The notes under the pieces are model-generated. The model worked only from the letters and a program-made list of their open reading frames with translations, was not told where the DNA came from and ran no database searches. Made by a program: the position numbers and the translations under genes. From Apricaphanius iberus (Eukaryota; Chordata; Actinopteri; Cyprinodontiformes; Aphaniidae), in the NCBI GenBank assembly GCA_028564705.1, contig JAPXFQ010001308.1:558001-622000 (forward strand): a stretch of DNA of 64,000 bases. The letters run 5' to 3'. Below, in pieces: positions 1 through 12,270 of this stretch. Every line of letters starts with the position of its first letter. Position 1 is the first letter of the stretch.

Positions 1-1930
1 GCAAGATTTCACATTTAAACAAGCATCCAGAGCTACACAGACTTTTTTTATTTATTAAACCATATTCATGTGTTAGAATGGCCCATTTATTTTCAACTCC
101 TAAATCCAACCCAGAATCTGTGACTGAACATAACCAAATTTGCCAAATTGAGTAGGAAAAAAATCGACATCTTTAGATGTGTAAAGCTGTGGGAGACACA
201 GCCTGAAAGACTTACACCTGCAATTTGAATGACACAAGGTTCACCTTCCACTTAACTATTAGGCATTAGTTTGTGCTGGTGTATCCAGAGTTGCAGCCGC
301 AAGGTCCAAAAGGGTGAGGTCATTAGCGGGGCACTTTAATGTATATAAAATAAACAATTATTTTATAGTCAATTCTTTTATAGTCTTGAAACTCCTCCTC
401 CTGCATTGTGTTATTGCAAGTCTGCAGGAGATGACTTGAGATGAGTGCTTCGCTTTGATTTCTGTTTAGTATTCCAGTATTGCCTGTGGTCTTGGAGGGA
501 CCATGAGGACCCCCCCCTGACTCTCTGTAAATCTGCTTCAGTATGCATCAGTGACTTTGGAGGGTAGCCATGTGAGATATCTCCCCTCCTTCTTTCCAGT
601 CACCTCTCTCTCCGTGCCCTCTGCTCAGGTAATTAACTTCTCCCTCCCATCTCCATTCCCTCAGTGCCAAGCCTCTCTCTGCTCCTTATCTGGACTCCTT
701 TCAGACTGTTAAAACTATCAGGCTCCCCACCCCTTCCTCATCTTCCCCCACCAGTTTAATTCCTTAGCTGAAGGTGGGGAATAGGTGGAAACTAATCCAG
801 ACCTGCCCTCCTATGCTCCCACAACCCTCCATGTCTGCTCGCCACCTCTGCCTCCCACCAGGTGAATAGCTCTCTGTCCACACTTTGTCCCTCTTTTTAA
901 AGGAGCTGGCTCTTTTCACAGATTCATCTCTTTTGCCGTAGGTTTGAATAGAGATTCTGGATTAATTAGACTAGTTATCCTGATCAGTGAAAGAGAAATC
1001 TGATCCCCGTTCACTTTATCCTGATTAGCACTGTGCACATCATGGAGGAAAGGTGAGCAAAGATTGGGTCTAAATCTATAACTTTTAGAACTGTGAAGGA
1101 TTAAAGGGAAATTGTAATTGCTTTTCTCTGTCTCTTTCGGTTCATTTGTATCGACAACTTGTTCCCACTCTGTCACATTGCAGAGACCAAAGAGGTCGAA
1201 GCTCAAAGAATAGATTTAGGATACAGTTTGACAAAGACAGAGCAAGAATGAGAAGGCGAGAAATCATATCTCATCGTCTCTCTTTTTAATATGAACGTGC
1301 AAAGCCGGATGGGATTCAGATTGACTGGTAAAAGTTGGCTGATGTAAATTAAGAACACAAAGGTACAATCTAATCACAACTGTCATTGTCAAAGCTTGGT
1401 AATAGCGACAGAGCTCTGATTGAATGTCGCAACAATTAAATGTAGAGAAATATATGCCACCCGTGTGCCTTGCTCTTAAATCTTTGCCTCTCTTTTTCGT
1501 CTTGCACTATTTATATCCTCGTCAAACCTCCTGCGACTCGTAGTGTGTGGCTGAGTTAGAGGTCAAGTGTTAAGTGTTGAGTGTGTGCGGTGAGGATTTG
1601 TTCCAGATCTCGTGCCGGTTAACTGAGATGAGGTGAAGTGCTCTTTTAAGGAGGGGGCAACTTGAAAGCACAGATTATTAAACTCAAGTGGAGGGTACAA
1701 ATAACTGAGCAATGAGTCTCTGTAAATGGGCCTTAAATATGTAATTAATGTCAGTGAGAATGATGGTTGCACAGATTTTTTAAGGCCTGAAGGTTAGACT
1801 CAGCAATGCATATTTTTGCGTGTTCCTAAGTAAATCTTTTGAAGTTTAGTGTTGAAGTTTGATGCCAATTTGGTGCTTCTCATGTATTTAGCTAACCTGC
1901 CCTCCAGTAACTACTTGTTTGGATACAAAA
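1..1930. other. Gene-free sequence, no feature assigned
   Basis: No open frame with recognisable protein similarity was found. Positions about 590-900 are more C/T-rich than the surroundings and contain one TTATCT (GATA-type) site, but nothing decides a function. The remainder is ordinary AT-rich intergenic sequence. Confidence 0.5.
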
Positions 1931-1939
1931 AAAAACTTG

Positions 1940-2465
1940 GTTAATTGCAAAGGTATTCATACTCATTGAACATTTTCACAGTTTTGCATATTAGAACCGC
2001 AAAGTGGTTTAAAACTAACACAAATAACGGACTAATTATGAAGCAGAAGTACATATATGAATGTTTCCACTTTTTGTGATATTGAAAAATTAACACTGTG
2101 GTGTGCACATGCATTCAGTCCCCTGAGTGAATACTTTAAGAAACACCTTTGCTGCAGTTACAACTAGAGCATCTCAGATTTTACCTATTCCTCTTTTCCA
2201 TCAGTTTAAACTCAGTCAGATTTGAAGCAAAGGATTTCTAGACAGCATTAGATTGTGACAATTAGATTCAGGTCTGGGCACTTCAAACTATTCACCTGTG
2301 ACTTTGGCTGTCTCACTGCCTCCCAGGTGTGAGCTTCTGCAGCCTCCATCAGTCTTTATTCCTTTATGATTTGGCTAATTACCTCCATATGTCATCCAGC
2401 TTTTTTTGTCCTGCTTTCCACACCATGACACTGGCACGACCATGTTGTGAGGATGTTAGCTTTTA
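1940..2465. mobile_element. Degraded DNA-transposon-like repeat
   Basis: The block begins with phrases typical of dispersed fish repeats ('ggtattcatactcattgaac', then 'ctttgctgcagttac' and 'caggtctgggcacttc') and ends near 'cacaccatgacactggcacg'. Related phrases recur near 24953 and 35935. No transposase remains. The class (Tc1/mariner-like, non-autonomous) is inferred from memory of fish repeats and is uncertain. Confidence 0.45.
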
Positions 2466-3225
2466 AGCTAAATCTTGCTCTCATTTGACCACATTCTGTA
2501 TATGAGAAATTGCAAACAAATTTTGGGGCTTTCTTTCAAAAACCTAACAATTTTATCCCTCTTATATGAAGGCCAGATCTAAGGAGAGCAAGAAAAATAG
2601 CCAGATTTTTTTCAATTAATTACTATATTATCTATTTATTGTGCATAGTGCTATCTGTAATGTAATAAGTGTTGCTTGTATGTCTTTATGCTACTATCAA
2701 AGACAATTTTCTATTTTATGTTAGTTTTATGGACATTAAAGAAGTTTAAGTCTGATTCTCCCACCATAGCTGTAGATCTCTGCAGCCCCTGCAAATCTCT
2801 AAGTCGCTTGTCTGGTAAATGCTGTCTTTACTAGCTCATCAGTGTCTCTGGATCACCTTGCATTAGTTGGTGAGCCACTCTTTCCATTTTTAGATGACTG
2901 ATTGAAAAATGCTCTGCGAGGTTTAAACTTCAGACTGATTGGCCTGTAGGAACACAGCTTATTATCATTAAAATTGGTTATGTTGACTTCCTTTTTCTAT
3001 CTTTTTTCTTCTCTTAGTTTGCCAATAACCTCACCAACTTTGAAATCTGACAAACGGCTTGAAACAACAGAAATTCCTCGCCAGATCTGTCCTCGAAATT
3101 TAGTATGGCATCATTGCTTTTAGAGAGCAATAACTGTTGTAGAAACTATTTATTTGTAACTCTGAAAGTTTGAATTTAATTAAATTAATGGCAGCTATGG
3201 AACCGTAGTGCCTCTATTGGTTTGC
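2466..3225. other. Gene-free AT-rich sequence
   Basis: Nothing recognisable on either strand: no significant open frame, no tandem repeat and no RNA gene. Confidence 0.45.
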
Positions 3226-3672
3226 TGCAGTCCTTGACAGTGATACTGGTAACGTGGTACCATTACTCCTATATGACCACTTTTTAAGTAACGACTTATC
3301 TAAGGTGTCATTAGTTCCATAACACTAATCAAATTAAAGTTACTTGTTACTTACTTTTTTCGGCAAGTGCAGACCCCCCCAAGCCGATCTGGTAACCCAA
3401 GCACATCTGGTACCTACACCGGCAAAATGCACTTCTAATAAAATGAGTATTGGCAAAATCAGTTATTGTTTTTAAGATGAGGTAGTGGGGAGTGTTATTG
3501 GCAGCTGCTGAAGTACCAAAATAAATAATAACTTGAAATCTAACCTAGATCTAACCTAATTTTTAAATAATCTGTAAAATAACTTTAACTTAATAACTTA
3601 ATAATTACTTTTGGGAGGAGTAATCAGTAGTCAGTAATCAGATGACATTTTCAAAGGAACTGTGCCAACAAC
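3226..3672. mobile_element. MITE-like repeat with TAAC/GTTA-rich ends
   Basis: The left part has 'ggtaacgtggtaccattac' and 'aagttacttgttactt'. The right part has repeated 'agtaatcag' phrases ending in 'aaggaactgtgccaacaaca'. This resembles the abundant fish MITEs built on TAACGNGTTACT repeats. It is strongly decayed and non-coding. The family assignment is an inference. Confidence 0.4.
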
Positions 3673-5640
3673 AATGCTTGAATATTAAAAAAATGCTCAG
3701 AAAGAAATAGTTATTGGCTTGTGCTACTTCTAGTTGTTAGTCTGATCGCTTCGAAAAACAGTGAGTAAATCCTACTGGTTTTGTTGCTACTACAATATGG
3801 TTAAGTTGAAGCTGATATCAGTGAAAGGCATAATGCTCGTTGGTTCCCATATCTAGTCTGCCCATCGCCTCCTGTGGTCCCTGCATTTCCAAACCACAAC
3901 AATTTAACACTCTCGGCACAAACTAGACGGTATGAATGTCTTTTTAAGTGAAGCCTTTATCTTCCTGCTCTCCTCATTGTATCAGGTTGCCAGGACAAAA
4001 CCACTGAGATCTCTCCTCCATTTACCCCTCCATCTAAAGCCTGTTCAAAGATGTGATTCGTACACCCTCTTCTCTCTCTCTTTGAGTGTTTACTGTTACA
4101 GCAAAGGTTAACCTTCGACTCAGGTGCCTTGGATTGTTTGCTGCGGCAGACAAAGCTTCAAGTTTGAGACGCAGGGAAACAGTAAGTTTCCTGCAAGAAA
4201 ATAGTTTGTTTTTAAATAACAAAAAGAAATGAAAACTTACAGATTACAATGAGAAGAAGGGAAAGTTGAAACTTGATGCAAAAATCTAAATATTTGCTTC
4301 AGTGACATAGTGCTTAATATATAAAAATATGCATGAAGAAATTACCTTTTGGACTGCTAGTGTTAAAAATAAATACTTCAGCTTGATTGTTGTTCTATCA
4401 CTGTCTTATTGATTTAAATATCTCATTCCCATTTCTCTTTACTTCCACTCAGCAGCCTAGTCTTAGATAACCTTCTATACCAAAGCAGGTGTGTTGACGT
4501 GACAAAGAATGAAGCAAGCTCTCAAATGTCAAACTATGGCGTTGCATAAAAAATATCCGCCACCACTGCATAAAAAAAGCAGCCAATAATTTAGTGCTCC
4601 CACTATCGTGTTTATTGTTCAAGGTGTGCTGTTTTTCCTCTTGTTGTAGCTGTACAACATGCTTGCTTCTCTGCATTACAAACACTTTTTCCTTCTGTGT
4701 TCTTACTTTGTTGTGCTCATCCATTACCTCATATTGTACCTCTTATTTCAATCAAAGTTGGAAAATGTAATTATGTTGTACATGTGCCGGATATTGACCT
4801 ATGTGTATTTTTCTATTGAGATACCATACAGCGTGTTTAAAAATATACCTGTTATATGTTCTGGAGTGCTGAAAGATAAACCCCTGCCCCCAGTCTCAAG
4901 TCTCTTGCACGACTGACAATAGACATCCCATGCAAAAATTAGACAAGATTAATAGAAAATGGATCTCAACAGATCTCAAGCCTACAAGATGAAACTAGTG
5001 TAAGAGCTCCTGTCTGAGCTATGATCTCTGCAGCTCCAGCAGATTTAAAGGGCAGGTTTTATTTATTCATTTTTATTTTCAACCCTGAGCTTATTTTTTG
5101 TTGCATTTTTTACATTCATTTGCTCACCCAGAAAGTTTGGAGCAACTTGGAGCCCTTTGGAAAAAGTTTGTATCCAGACGCGATCCAAGTGTATCTTTAT
5201 AATGGGAATTTAAGCAATGTTTTGTAATGAGTAATTATTGATAAACTCTGTGAGTTTCGAAAGTCTCAGAAGTGCTGTACAGGCTTTTAATTCAACCAAT
5301 CCCAACTTACACTGACTAGTGATTTCAATGACGTCGCAGCCACTCGCCATGACATCTGTAGTCTGCATAGGTTGCGGAAAGGGAGCCTGTGGAAGTTGAA
5401 CTTAGTCCAACTGGTCATTTGGTTAGTACAATTTGGAAACACACAAACGTGAACCATGTTGATGTCTGCAGTAGCAAGTTCTGTCTAGCGGACCACCGTA
5501 GAGCAGACTACAACTGGGATGGAGCACAGCAGTGAAATTGCGTCTTTGTGTAGTTGGATTATAAGCCTCTAAAATACGCCAAAAAGAACAAAGACGCACT
5601 TCCGGCACACTTTGACTGTACTGTACTGTTGATTAATCAC
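3673..5640. other. Gene-free sequence, no feature assigned
   Basis: Small open frames exist here but none resembles a known protein. The part from about 5310 to 5620 has more CpG than its surroundings and leads into the inverted repeat at 5655. It may belong to the same unclassified element. Confidence 0.4.
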
Positions 5641-5654
5641 AAAAAATTGGTTGT

Positions 5655-5727
5655 ATGAAGGAGTTTTGTGGCAGATAATGCCTTATTTAGAGGGGGCCCT
5701 TCACCAGGCCCCCACAACTCCCATTAT
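5655..5727 (+). repeat. Unclassified dispersed repeat, copy A
   Basis: 'atgaaggagttttgtgg', then 'atgccttatttagagg' and finally 'caactcccattat' recur in inverted orientation at 41943-42013. The element's full extent and class are unknown. The two copies differ most in the G/C-rich middle. Confidence 0.55.
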
Positions 5728-5927
5728 ATTGATATGCGCTGATTGCGACTGGATATAAACTTCGTACAAAAGACTTCAATTGGCTCCACACTTGTCTAGG
5801 TGAGAAAATTATCCTAATCCATGCTATAAATAACATCCAAGTTCAAAAAAAAAAAACCCTCCCCTTTAACATGGTTATCAGCTTTGCAGGTGTACCAAGC
5901 TTTCTGTCTTCAGAAAATGGAGAGAAC

Positions 5928-6302
5928 AGTGAGGGCTGCTATGTGTAGCAGCTGGTAGCTATGTTGCTTTGTTACAAGAAGGTCCTGGGTTTGACTCTCA
6001 GCCTGGATTTTTTCTGAGTTTGCATGGCTTCCTCGTGCATATGTGGGTTCTTTCTGGGTACTTCCACTTCTTCCCACAAACCAAAGACAGAACTGTTACC
6101 GTCAGTTGGTTACTCCCAGTTTCCCTAAGCATGACTGCATGCATGCACTGATATTCTTCCTGGGGGTCTCTGTATTGCTCTGTGACTGTCTGGCAACCTG
6201 TCCAGTGTACCCCAACTTTTGCCCAATAACCTGTGGAGATGGGCACTAGCCGGCCCTCAATCCTGCAAGGACAAGTAGGTATAAACAATGGATGGATGGA
6301 TC
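5928..6302 (+). mobile_element. Degraded tRNA-headed SINE (Rex3-type GATG tail)
   Basis: This follows the order of the intact copy at 14246: a pol III-like head ('tagcagctggtagc', 'ggtcctgggtttgactctc'), then 'gagtttgcatggcttcctcg', 'tgtccagtgtacccc', and a terminal (GGAT)n tail at 6288-6302. Many substitutions mark it as old. There is no protein-coding content. Confidence 0.75.
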
Positions 6303-7929
6303 CAACAATGCTAGGGTTAACATGTTTTTTTTATGACATAACCCTGGTTTAAACCAATCCACACCTTTCTCCCTGACCTGTAGCTGTGTTCCTAGGTCTT
6401 AATGATGCTGTTTGCTCTCTCGTGTTCTCGAACAAACCTCAGAAGCCTTCAAAGAACCACTCTAAATATACAAAGATTAGAATACACTCAGCTGGACTTG
6501 TTTACCAATTATGTAACTTCAGAAGGCCATTTGTTGTTATAAATTCTATTTAGGACTACCAGATGAAAGGGGAATTAACACATAGGCAAAAAGGTAAAAT
6601 CATTTGTATTTTTCTTTCCACCACATACGTTTGAGTTACCTTTGTCTCTTACATTAAATCCCGATACAATCAGGTTTAGTTTTCATTTGTAAGTTGATGG
6701 TGTATGAAGACACTGTAAAGGTAATTAACTCTAAATCAGAAAATAAATAGAAGCCAGTATCTGTTGTCACTTATGTGAAGAGGCAAAAAGGTTTTAGTGA
6801 CACATAAGTGAACGTAATATGTTTTGGTTTTTGCCATCTGCTGTAGCCCTCTGAGTCTTTTTCATTGTGTCTAACTGGATTAGGATGGACAGATAGGAGA
6901 TGGAACCAGGGGGATAATAATAGCATTAGTACCTGCAGACCGAGCACGAGCGATCCGCCATCAATTCAAACTCGCTCGGCTGTGATTGAAGACTGATAAA
7001 GACTTTTTGGCGATGAGCACTTTGCCCTCTACGTGATAACCATTTTAGGATGATGCATTCTTAATCTAGCAGAGTACACTTTACATGTATTAGCATTGGT
7101 TGTTTTTATTGGTTTTGGGGAATCAGTCAGATGGAGTTTGGTTTAAAACTGGCTTTTCATTGACTGTTTCAAGCAGCTGAATGAGAAGTGACAAATAGAC
7201 CAACTGGGATCTATAGAGAAAAAGAAATGTACCTTTAAAAAGTAAAAATACAAAAGAAGAGAAGAGATAACACTGTGTGGCATTAAAAAGTGAATCTGGG
7301 AATCCTAATCTGTTTCAATCTCCAGTAAGTGGCATTGAGCAGAGCACCAGACTGATAACCTTGCTGTCTGGGAGCCCCCACTATCTGTTAAAGGAATACA
7401 TCATTGGATTAAGGACAGCCTCCTACAACCCAAAACATCTGATTTCTAGCAGATACATGTCCTTATTAATTACTAAGTGAAACTGCATTAAGATGGTTAA
7501 CAAGTGTACAGCACTGAATAACACACATTGTAAGCCTCAAACTCATCCTTATTTCCATACGTAATTGTCATATTTGAAGCTGTATAAGAATATAATCCTG
7601 GGCTGGTTATGAGTTACTTTGGTGATATGACTTTATTAAAAACAGTACTCTTCAGCGAACTCGCTGACATTTAGAAATTAAGTAAAGCATGTAAATGAAA
7701 AAAAGAAATTGTTAGAGCAAGAGACAATACAATAGTCAACATTAACCCGGCTTTTCATCTTAGGAGAGCTCTACAACTGCATGTAATAGGGATATTGACC
7801 TAGCCGTATTTCTACTGGATTGGTAAATAATAAATGCTTGTTCAAGGGTCACAGTACTGTGTTTGTTTGGGCATGATGATGTAATAGAGTGCCAGGAAAA
7901 CTGTGTGACAGTTTACCATCTGATACACT
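6303..7929. other. Gene-free sequence
   Basis: No gene or repeat was recognised apart from the GATA-motif cluster listed separately at 6885-7045. Confidence 0.45.
6885..7045. promoter_or_regulatory. Candidate GATA-motif cluster downstream of gata2
   Basis: Three WGATAR matches lie within 150 bp: AGATAG at 6891, TGATAA at 6994 and TGATAA at 7034. They sit in non-repetitive sequence of higher complexity than its surroundings ('gagcacgagcgatccgcc' at the centre). It lies about 36 kb beyond the gata2 stop codon. An enhancer role is inference only; no conservation test was possible. Confidence 0.25.
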
Positions 7930-8098
7930 GTATGCGTTTTTAATCAAATACCATTGTTTGATTTATGAATGTTCGTTTATGTTATGTTCTGTTATTGATT
8001 CTGTTTTAATTGTCACATTTCTGTAATCATATAAAGCACCTTGAATTGCCTTGTGTTGAAAGTGTGCTATACAAATAAAATTGCCTTGCCTTGCCTTT
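7930..8098 (+). mobile_element. L2-type LINE 3' end
   Basis: The phrase 'aaagcaccttgaattgcc', then 'aagtgtgctatacaaataa' and a (TTGCC)n tail, match the 3' end of the degraded LINE at 63864-63925 almost base for base. Only the 3' untranslated end is present, as usual for 5'-truncated LINE insertions. Confidence 0.75.
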
Positions 8099-8645
8099 CC
8101 CTACGTTTCTGTCGTGGCTGTGGTCTTCCTGGCGATCACCGCAGCAGCTCTGGGCCCTCTCCATCCACCGAGGTGATCAAGGCTTTTCCTTCCTTGCTCC
8201 AGTGCAATCCCTCCACCGAGGTTCCTTGGACTGCTAACAAAACAGCTGCCGTTTCCTTTCAGCCTCTGCCTACAGCTTCCATGTTGATCCTCCCGCAGCT
8301 CTTCTTTGAGGGATTACTCTTGGGATCCGACCTGCTCTTCTTCGCCGACTCAGCTGGTTTAAGACTACAGCACCCCTACGCGGGATAAACCTCTCTCTAA
8401 CCTCACGCGGGGGTTCATATCAGACTCTTTCATGCTTCCTCACAGGAATTCTTCGCCACCGTCATACAGGACTTCGTGGGACTGCCATGAAGCATAATGG
8501 TCAGCCTCCCGACTTCCTGAGACTGCTTTGGCTACACAGATGGCCTCCTAACCTTCCTAGGGGGCGCCTACAGCCTTATGGTCGATAGGTAGAAGAGACT
8601 TATCCTTCTGGACCCTTGTTGAAGACTTTATTTGTGTTTCTGGAC
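8099..8645. other. Unassigned GC-rich block
   Basis: It is distinctly richer in G/C than both flanks and starts exactly after the L2 tail. A 115-codon frame crosses it on the plus strand but begins inside the L2 tail and resembles nothing known. It may be the 5' part of another retroelement. No identity is claimed. Confidence 0.3.
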
Positions 8646-8689
8646 TTATTCGAGACCTTTTTTAAGAACCTCATTTCTGTTTTTCAGCA

Positions 8690-9255
8690 AACTCACCGGA
8701 CATTTCATCCATAGAGGATGTTTAGGATGCTCTGGATTGGGGTATATGACAGCCAGTTCCAGTTGCCAATATCCAGAAACTTCACACAGCCATTGAAGAG
8801 GAGTGGGCCAATATTCCACAGGCCACAATAAAGAACCTGATCAACTCTATGTGACGGATATGTTTTGCACTGCATGAGGCAAATGGTTGTCAATCCAGAT
8901 ATTGACTGGTTTTCTGAGTCCCAAGACCCCTCCAATAAAACAAAACCGAACATTTCAGAGTGGTCTTCTATTGTGGCCAGTCTAATGCAAACCTGTGCAA
9001 TAATCATATTAGATGCTGATTAGACAGCAATAATGCTGTCTAATCAGCATCTTGATATGGCACACCTGTGAGGTGGAATGGATTATCCCAGCAAATTAGA
9101 AGTGCTAACTATCATAGATTTAGAAAAATTTGGGAACAATATTTGAAATGAATGGTTATTTTGTATATGTAGAAAATGTTTCGGATCTTTGATTTCATCT
9201 CGTAAAAAATGGGAGCAAAGGCAAAAGTGTTGCATTTATATTTTCGTCCTGTGTA
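8690..9255 (+). mobile_element. Tc1-like transposon 3' remnant
   Basis: The plus-strand translation from about 8696 reads S-P-D-I-S-S-I-E-D (the third catalytic acidic residue region of Tc1 transposases) followed by a stop. From 8767 it reads K-L-H-T-A-I-E-E-E-W-A-N-I-P-Q-A-T-I, the conserved C-terminal part. The downstream non-coding end reaches about 9255 and contains a 19-bp perfect hairpin (9011-9052). Stops and frame breaks show it is dead. Confidence 0.8.
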
Positions 9256-10980
9256 GTCGAGGTCATCACTAAAAAAATCAGTCAAGTTTTCATTTATAGG
9301 ACTCGTTCATTCATTGCCTTATGGACTTTGCTTTGCACTGCTGCAAAATAATATTAACCCTGAAGCAGTTAAATATCTCTAGAAAAACAAGGCATGTCGT
9401 CATTAGAAGAAACCTCAATACAGAGAGATACAGTATTAATATATTTATATATTTACTGTTATTGATCAAACTCATCTCCAAGATGTTGAAACTTGCCCCC
9501 ACAGAGCAAGGCTTATGAGAGACTACATCCAGAGTTTGGGAGTAGATAAGATGGAATGACTTAATCTTCTTTATTTGTAAGTCTGCTGTTTAAAAAACAA
9601 ATGAATTTTCGTACAAATGTCCTACCATTTTTACACAAATACATTATTTACCTAACACAATTTCTAATCTTTAGATTAATGTATTGACTTATGCACTAGA
9701 ATTTTTGTGGATTTCAACCCTTGTAAGTATGTTCATGTATTTACCTTCCTCCTGGTTTATAAGTATTGACTAAATACATTGTTGAAAAGTACAGGGAGAA
9801 GTTATGAACAAAAAAAAATCCCATGATGTTGGTTTAAGAAAAATACAGTTTCAGGTGAAACAGCAATGCCAGTTGACTCAAAAAAAAAAACAGTATAACG
9901 TCTGATGTGCTGGAAGGACATAATGATTACACTAAGCTTATCTAATACCACATTAAAAACAGATATTTTCCTTCCCTCACAATAATTTATGTCTGCAGTT
10001 TGATTGATGTTTGTATAAGTGGAATAATGTGCAGCTAGTGTGAAAGCAATTGCCTCAGTCTCATTTGAACGGAAGAAGCGATGGGATGAATGACGAAGTG
10101 TGAATGCAGAGAAAGAGAGGGCGAGCATTAACATAGTGGAAGTGGCACTGTTCATTTGTCAGCAGATGGATTCTGGCCATTGAGAGGAGAAGCTTTTAAT
10201 TTGACTCTGGTGTGGTGATTAGGTTTCAAATCACTGTGCATGCTAAGAGGAATGGGGAGGGTAATGAAGTTAGTCATCTCACTGTATGTGTGTTTGCTTT
10301 TACAAAGGCAGAAGGCTGAGCGACGTCGGAGGTTAAGTGTGCAACGTCTACATTTTTAAACGACCCTCTCCGGCTCTCTGACTAATTCATTGTGTAATGC
10401 TTTTTATTGCAGGTATCACTATACTTGTATACATTAGTTAAGTGGTCCCGGCACATTACTGTAATGGGAATAGACCATGAAAACACACTGAAATCCAATC
10501 CACTGCCTCTCTCAACCTCTTTTCTCTTCATCTTATTAGCCTTCTTTACACCATACAAAATATTTTCTTTCAGTCCTGACAATCGTAATCATTAGGCCAT
10601 GCAAAGGCCTATCAAAATGTAAGTTGTTATTTCACATCTATTTATGGAAGAAAATACACAAGAACATTTGTTTCCTGCCTTTAAAAGTCATGAATCTTTG
10701 AAAGAAGAAAATCTTTGAAACAACAGAAGTGATGAGAAAAAAAACTAGACGTTTTGAAAGACTATGTTAATATGGCCTAATGTCCACCTTTGTCACCTTG
10801 AAGTAGGAAATTACTATAAATCCCAGCCCAGCCCATGCAATGACTGATTGAAATGAAAGTGCTAATTACTCTTTTGGTCAATAAATTGTCTTTTTGGAGC
10901 ACTGAAAATTCCCAAAATGTTATGAAAATGTGAACACATTCCATGAAAATGAAAGAGGAAGAGGAAGTAGTCTATTCTGG
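9256..10980. other. Gene-free sequence
   Basis: AT-rich with no recognisable protein or repeat. A 117-codon minus frame at 9802-10155 has no family features and is treated as chance. Positions about 10030-10400 are somewhat more complex and CpG-containing. Confidence 0.45.
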
Positions 10981-10983
10981 TTT

Positions 10984-11265
10984 AGGGTTCTCAAACTTAA
11001 GCCCCTGAGAGCAGGTGTCCTGCAACATTTAAATGTGTTTGTGGTTCAACACACGTGAATCAAATAATTACATTTTCACCTCAGCATGCAGTTAGGTTCT
11101 ATGAGGATCTGTTGTTGACCTAATGATTTGGTTCAGGTACGTTGGACCAGGAACACATCTATTTTTTTATTTTATTTTTTCTCCCTTTCTTCTTTCTTCT
11201 TCTTCAGGAACACATCTAAAAGTTGTAGGACAATGACCCTCGAGGACAGGAGTTTGACACCTGTC
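10984..11265. mobile_element. hAT-like MITE with internal insertion
   Basis: Terminal regions 'gagcaggtgtcctgcaac' and 'ccctcgaggacaggagtttg', with 'caacacacgtgaatcaaat' inside, match the abundant fish MITE that carries inverted copies of these phrases. It is interrupted at 11161-11204 by a 44-bp pyrimidine tract flanked by a 13-bp duplication. Confidence 0.7.
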
Positions 11266-12124
11266 CTCACAAATGAAACACAAGAAACACAAAACTGTTA
11301 TGAATTTAGACCCGCACACCTATTAGGCCTATTGAAATGCAAGTGATTCTAATTCGGTTTCTTCTTATATTAAATTAATTGTTTTTTTGGAGGCCTGTAA
11401 ATTTCAGAAAAGTAATGTAACACGTCAAGATGAATGATTTGTAGTTAGAGTACTAGGAACAAAAATTTAGACAATGCTCTACGAGTCCTTGGATCAGTTT
11501 CATATCGAGCTACGAAAACTGGTACACTGTACATGTAAAACTACATAATTTAAGTGCTATGATCTACAGGTGTTTGTTTTGGTTTTTTCTTTTGAGTTCC
11601 TCTGTATTTACTTCTGGATTTAACGTTGTTGAAAAAGGTCTCACAATATTCAGTTATTGTTTTCATCTTCTTTGTGGGTCTACCTGTTTAGTCTCTTTTC
11701 AAGCTGTTCCTAATCCTCTGATAAACTTACCTGTGTTTTGTGTTTGTCTCCACCCTTCCTTCAGTATATAAGCTCACTGGTTTTCATTGTTCTTGGCAGT
11801 TCATCAGATCATTCTACTCTACACTGTTCTATAATGGTTTGTTTTTAAATGTAATAAGTTTAATTGTCTTCAACGCATGTCTTTTGGCTTTCTGCTAGTT
11901 TGCAGATATTTTTGTACTATTAGACATCTTTAATTTTGCTGGACTCCTGCCTCCCTTTGCCTGCATTTGGGGTCCTCATCAGCCAATACTGGTTTTGCAG
12001 GACAATCAACTTCTCTGCTTTTAAATGATCTCAGTTGCACATTCAAATCTGAGTATGCCAGTTTTTTTCAAATACAGTACTTGGGTTTGTGATTTTTTTC
12101 ACCATAATAAATATATACTAATCT
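11266..12124. other. Gene-free AT-rich sequence
   Basis: No gene was found. Positions 11560-11830 contain C/T-rich phrases ('cagtatataagctcactgg') that recall decayed retroelement ends, but I cannot assign them. Confidence 0.35.
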
Positions 12125-12270
12125 TAAGTCTGTTTTTTATACTTGTTCTATTTTTCCTTGGGTGAATCTCAATGCCACTATTATCTGTCACTTTTGCTGC
12201 TGTTACAGCTGAATTCCCCCTTTCTGGAAAAATAAAGGATTGTTATATTCCATTTTGTTCTATTCTGTTC
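12125..12270 (+). mobile_element. Rex1-type LINE 3' end
   Basis: 'tttgctgctgttacagctg' and 'aaaaataaaggattgttat', followed by a TATTC/TTTTGTTC-rich tail, resemble the tail at 41835-41944, where (TATTC)n is intact. The tail is where the Rex3 element at 12271 was inserted. Confidence 0.65.

Noticed and set aside
9802..10155. 117-codon minus frame
   Set aside because: No domain, signal or family resemblance; AT-rich chance frame.
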